Origin: Fimenecus sp964540535
GTDB lineage: Bacteria; Bacillota; Clostridia; Oscillospirales; Acutalibacteraceae
Length of the DNA: 64,000 nucleotides
Direction: 5' to 3'
Assembly (NCBI GenBank): GCA_964540535.1
Contig: CAZIMO010000004.1
Location: 124,001 to 188,000, forward strand
Below are positions 61,150 through 64,000 of the stretch, in pieces (within the stretch, counting starts at the first letter, position 1; each line of letters begins with the position of its first letter). Below the pieces are notes generated by a model. That model did no database searches, was not told the DNA's origin, and was given only the letters and a program-made list of their open reading frames with translations. The position numbers and the translations under genes are program-made.

Positions 61150-62856
61150 TTATTTAATTTTATTTTCGCAGGGATTGGGGCAGGTTTCGCAGTCACCCAT
61201 CATTATATCATTTACTGTTTTGCCTGCGGGAATCATTGGCAATACTCTTTCATCTTTATCAATTGCACACTCAATCCATACAGGACCGTTTGCTTTAAGA
61301 GCTTCTGCGAAAGCTTCTTTAAACTGCGCAATTGTTTCGGCATAATAACCCTTTACGCCAAAGCCCTCTGCAAGCTTTACAAAATTTGTTTTGCGGTGAG
61401 GGTCAGTCTCTGAATAACGCTCGCCGTAGAAGCAACGCTGCCACTGACGAACCATACCCAAAACCTTATTATTCATAATAACTGTTATAACCGGAAGATT
61501 ATAGCTTACGGCTGTGCAAGCTTCATTGAGATTCATATGAAACGAGCCGTCGCCCGTGATATGAACTACCCTTTTACTGTCGCCCAAAGCTGCTTTTGCG
61601 CCGATTGCCGCGCCGTAGCCGTAGCCCATTGTTCCCAAGCCGCCGCTTGTCAAGAATCCGCGCGGGCTGATATGGTGAACATACTGCGCTGCCCACATCT
61701 GATGCTGGCCGACATCGGTTACAACAACAGTATCCTCCCCTGCCATATCGCAAATTGCGCTGATTAACTGGTGGGGTAAAATCTGTGAATCATCATCAAC
61801 AGGTTTATAATCAATCGCTTTAAATTCATCGAGAGCTTTAATCCATTCGCCTCTCTCTTTATGCTCAACAAGTGGGACAAGAGTTTCGAGAACCTTTTTG
61901 ACATCGCCGATTACATAACGGTCAACGGCAACATTTTTATTGATTTCGCTAAGGTCAATATCAATTTGAATAATTGTAGCTTTCTTCGCAAAATTGCTTG
62001 TATCAAGGGCAACTCGGTCAGAAAAACGGGTTCCGATTGCGATAAGCACATCTGCAACATCAACAGCTTTGTTTGTTACATAACTGCCATGCATACCCAA
62101 AAGCCCTAAATTAAGCGGATTGTTGTAACCTATAACGCCGGCTGCCATAAGAGTATGGCAAGAGGGAATGTTAGCTTTTTCAACAAGCTCTAAAGCTAAC
62201 TCTGACGCATTTGAAGAAACCACGCCGCCGCCGAACATAATTACCGGTTTTTCTGCCTTGTTAATGATTTCGGCAACTTCTTTAAGCTCTTCTTCATTGA
62301 TTACTGTATCATCTTTAACAACAATTTTTTCTTTCGGTTTAAAATCAGTAACTGCCGCAGTAACATCCTTTGTAATATCAATAAGAACAGGACCTTTTCT
62401 GCCTGTATTTGCAATACGGAATGCTTCGCGGACTGTGTCTGCAAGCTCTTCAACATCCTGCACCATAAAATTATGCTTTGTAACAGGCATTGTGATGCCT
62501 GTTATGTAAACCTCCTGAAAAGCGTCACGTCCGATAAGTCCCTTGCCTACATTGCCTGTGATAATAACCATAGGAACGCTGTCCATATAAGCAGTTGCGA
62601 TACCTGTGACCAGATTTGTAGCGCCCGGACCGCTTGTTGCGATACATACGCCTGTTTTGCCTGTTGCGCGGGCATAACCGTCAGCCGCATGGGAAGCACC
62701 TTGCTCGTGCGCGGACAGAATATGTTTAATCTTATCACGGTATTTATAAAGGGCATCATAAATATTAAGCACTGCACCACCCGGATAGCCGAAAACAGTG
62801 TCAACACCCTGCTCTATCAAGATTTCAGTTAAAATCTCCGAACCGTTAAGTTTCAT
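61150..62856 (-). CDS. ilvB: Acetolactate synthase large subunit
   Basis: 568 residues, ThDP and FAD enzyme, first step of branched-chain synthesis. FGYPGGAVLNIYDAL with a catalytic Glu in SAHEQGASHAADGYAR; RKGPVLIDI; ThDP/Mg motif GDGSFHMNLNEACTA to NNKVLGMVRQWQ, the RQWQ typical of anabolic AHAS. The C-terminus has an unusual Cys-rich tail (DCETCPNPCENK). No ilvN small-subunit gene is adjacent. Confidence 0.95.
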   Translation of the reverse strand: MKLNGSEILTEILIEQGVDTVFGYPGGAVLNIYDALYKYRDKIKHILSAHEQGASHAADGYARATGKTGVCIATSGPGATNLVTGIATAYMDSVPMVIITGNVGKGLIGRDAFQEVYITGITMPVTKHNFMVQDVEELADTVREAFRIANTGRKGPVLIDITKDVTAAVTDFKPKEKIVVKDDTVINEEELKEVAEIINKAEKPVIMFGGGVVSSNASELALELVEKANIPSCHTLMAAGVIGYNNPLNLGLLGMHGSYVTNKAVDVADVLIAIGTRFSDRVALDTSNFAKKATIIQIDIDLSEINKNVAVDRYVIGDVKKVLETLVPLVEHKERGEWIKALDEFKAIDYKPVDDDSQILPHQLISAICDMAGEDTVVVTDVGQHQMWAAQYVHHISPRGFLTSGGLGTMGYGYGAAIGAKAALGDSKRVVHITGDGSFHMNLNEACTAVSYNLPVITVIMNNKVLGMVRQWQRCFYGERYSETDPHRKTNFVKLAEGFGVKGYYAETIAQFKEAFAEALKANGPVWIECAIDKDERVLPMIPAGKTVNDIMMGDCETCPNPCENKIK

Positions 62857-62922
62857 TACGCTCTCACTCCAATTACATAGTATTTATTGTAACGCTTTAG
62901 TGCGCAAAAATTATTACCATAT

Positions 62923-62951
62923 ATTTTATACTACTTATAAGAAAAAATCAA
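62923..62951 (-). promoter_or_regulatory. Promoter of ilvB
   Basis: TTGATT, 17 bases, TAAAAT on the minus strand; leader about 60 bases without a T-box. Confidence 0.55.
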
Positions 62952-63011
62952 TCTAAAATCAACAAAAAAGCAACAGATTTTACATTCTGCCGCCTTTTTG
63001 TTTTATAAAGC

Positions 63012-64000
63012 TTATATATTGTCGCTGTTTTCGGTATTTTCTGCCGTTATTTCAGCATTTTCTACTGCTGTTTCTTCGATTTTCTCTGTCTGCTCTGTTT
63101 CAGCTTCTTCAAGAAATTCGGCATTAACCTGTTCTTTTTCTTCAGGCAATTCACCTTTTTCCATAAGTGAAACAAACTGCTCTTCATTTACTTTTTCAAG
63201 CTTTACAAGAGTTTCAGCAAGAAGATGAAGCTTATCAATATGCTCTGAAAGGATTTTTTCTGTTCTTTCATAAGCAGTGTTTATAATCTTATTAACCTCT
63301 TCATCAATAATTGCCGCCACATTTTCAGAATAATTTCTTGTATGATTATAATCCTTGCCGAGAAAAACCTCGTCGTTATCAGAACCGAAAGTGATTGGGC
63401 CGAGCTTTTCGCTCATACCGTATTTTGTAATCATCTTACGTGCAATATCAGAAGCACGCTGAATATCATTTGACGCGCCTGTTGAAATATCATTGAAAAT
63501 AATCTTTTCTGCAACACGGCCGCCGAGAAGTGAAACGATGTCATCAAGCATTCGTGATTTCATCATATGCATTTCGTCTTTTTCGGGAGTATAAAGAGTA
63601 AATCCGCCTGCCATACCGCGAGGTACAATAGAGATGTGTGTTACAGGGTCTTTATTCTCAAGATAGTAAGAAGAAATTGCGTGGCCTGCCTCATGATAAG
63701 CAGTGATTTTCTTATCTTTTTCGCTTATCTTGCGTGATTTCTTTTCACTGCCGACTACAACCTTCATTGTAGCCTCATTGATTTCGTTCATTGTGATAGC
63801 CATAAGCTTTCTCTTTGCCGCCAGAAGTGCCGCCTCGTTAAGAAGATTTTCAAGGTCTGCACCTGTAAATCCGACAGTTGTTGCTGCAATTTGATGAAGG
63901 TCAACGTCGGGAGCTAAAGGCTTATTTTTTGCGTGAACCCATAAAATTTCTTCTCTGCCCTTAATATCGGGATAGCCGACAGTTACTTGACGATCAAAAC
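63012..64000 (-). CDS. ftsH: FtsH ATP-dependent zinc metalloprotease (C-terminal part; N-terminus outside window)
   Basis: The frame is open to the window edge; 329 residues are visible. End of the AAA+ module (FDRQVTVGYPDIKGREEIL, GFTGADLENLLNEAALLAA) and the whole protease domain with zinc site HEAGH and a downstream Asp region (ASNDIQRASDIARKM). The tail is acidic, rich in Glu/Thr/Asn (ENAEITAENTENSDN), as in many Clostridial FtsH. Quality control protease of the membrane. The frame continues upstream of the first ATG seen at 63803, so that is not its start. Confidence 0.96.
   Translation of the reverse strand, partial: FDRQVTVGYPDIKGREEILWVHAKNKPLAPDVDLHQIAATTVGFTGADLENLLNEAALLAAKRKLMAITMNEINEATMKVVVGSEKKSRKISEKDKKITAYHEAGHAISSYYLENKDPVTHISIVPRGMAGGFTLYTPEKDEMHMMKSRMLDDIVSLLGGRVAEKIIFNDISTGASNDIQRASDIARKMITKYGMSEKLGPITFGSDNDEVFLGKDYNHTRNYSENVAAIIDEEVNKIINTAYERTEKILSEHIDKLHLLAETLVKLEKVNEEQFVSLMEKGELPEEKEQVNAEFLEEAETEQTEKIEETAVENAEITAENTENSDNI

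Noticed and set aside
62857..63011. T-box or riboswitch ahead of ilvB
   Set aside because: The predicted leader is only about 60 bases, with no conserved T-box sequence and no long stem. The same was checked for ilvD, ilvC, thrC and serC.

Overview
The window comes from a low-GC, endospore-forming Clostridia chromosome, most likely of the Ruminococcaceae/Oscillospirales type. The evidence is a dense set of sporulation genes (spoIVB, gpr, spoIIP, spoVAE, an alpha/beta SASP, a SpoIVFA/SpoIVFB-like pair, a PdaA-like deacetylase) mixed with Firmicutes housekeeping operons, strong AGGAGG ribosome sites and near-consensus TTGACA/TATAAT promoters. No rRNA, tRNA, CRISPR, prophage or transposase gene was seen. 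The taxonomic placement is inference from gene content.

Layout. 1-4 kb: two paralogous cell-surface proteins, one a lipoprotein cut by the window edge and one a membrane-anchored thioredoxin-like protein. 4-15 kb (minus): lon-engB-lysA-dnaE-pfkA-aroK, then spoIVB. 15-17 kb (plus): serC-serA with its own promoter and terminator. 17-22.6 kb (minus): LCP-like protein, transglutaminase, folE-folP-folB-folK, DEDDh exonuclease. 22.6-25 kb: polyprenyl-phosphate sugar transferase and an EamA transporter. 25-28.6 kb: tig-clpP-clpX. 28.6-31.2 kb: phosphoesterase, a Cys-rich DUF1540 peptide, thrC. 31-38 kb (minus): hprK-murB-rapZ-whiA-lepB-lepB-rbgA-rnhB-yraN. 38-44 kb: SASP, deacetylase, trmL, a two-component system and a YhaM-like exoribonuclease. 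44-50.6 kb: gpr-spoIIP with a coupled 41-residue membrane protein, rpsT, spoVAE, a zinc-ribbon protein, a sigma factor and phosphoglucomutase. 51-57 kb: comM, a radical-SAM pair, the M50/M23 pair. 57-63 kb: branched-chain amino acid genes ilvD, ilvC and ilvB around a FadR-type GntR regulator. The window ends inside ftsH.

Three things stand out beyond the ordinary genes. (1) A short leader element occurs four times (two close copies, two diverged), always directly ahead of a gene that lacks its own Shine-Dalgarno (folB, whiA, the yhaM-like gene, the spoIVFA-like gene). It carries a GAAAGG ribosome site and, in three copies, a tiny reading frame that stops at or overlaps the downstream start codon, which suggests a mobile translational-coupling cassette. 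(2) Two MITE-like elements have terminal inverted repeats beginning TTAAG(G)CGAA. One sits entirely between the predicted comM promoter and its start codon. (3) Two half-overlapping FadR-type operators, 21 bp apart, lie at the ilvC transcription start beside the GntR gene.
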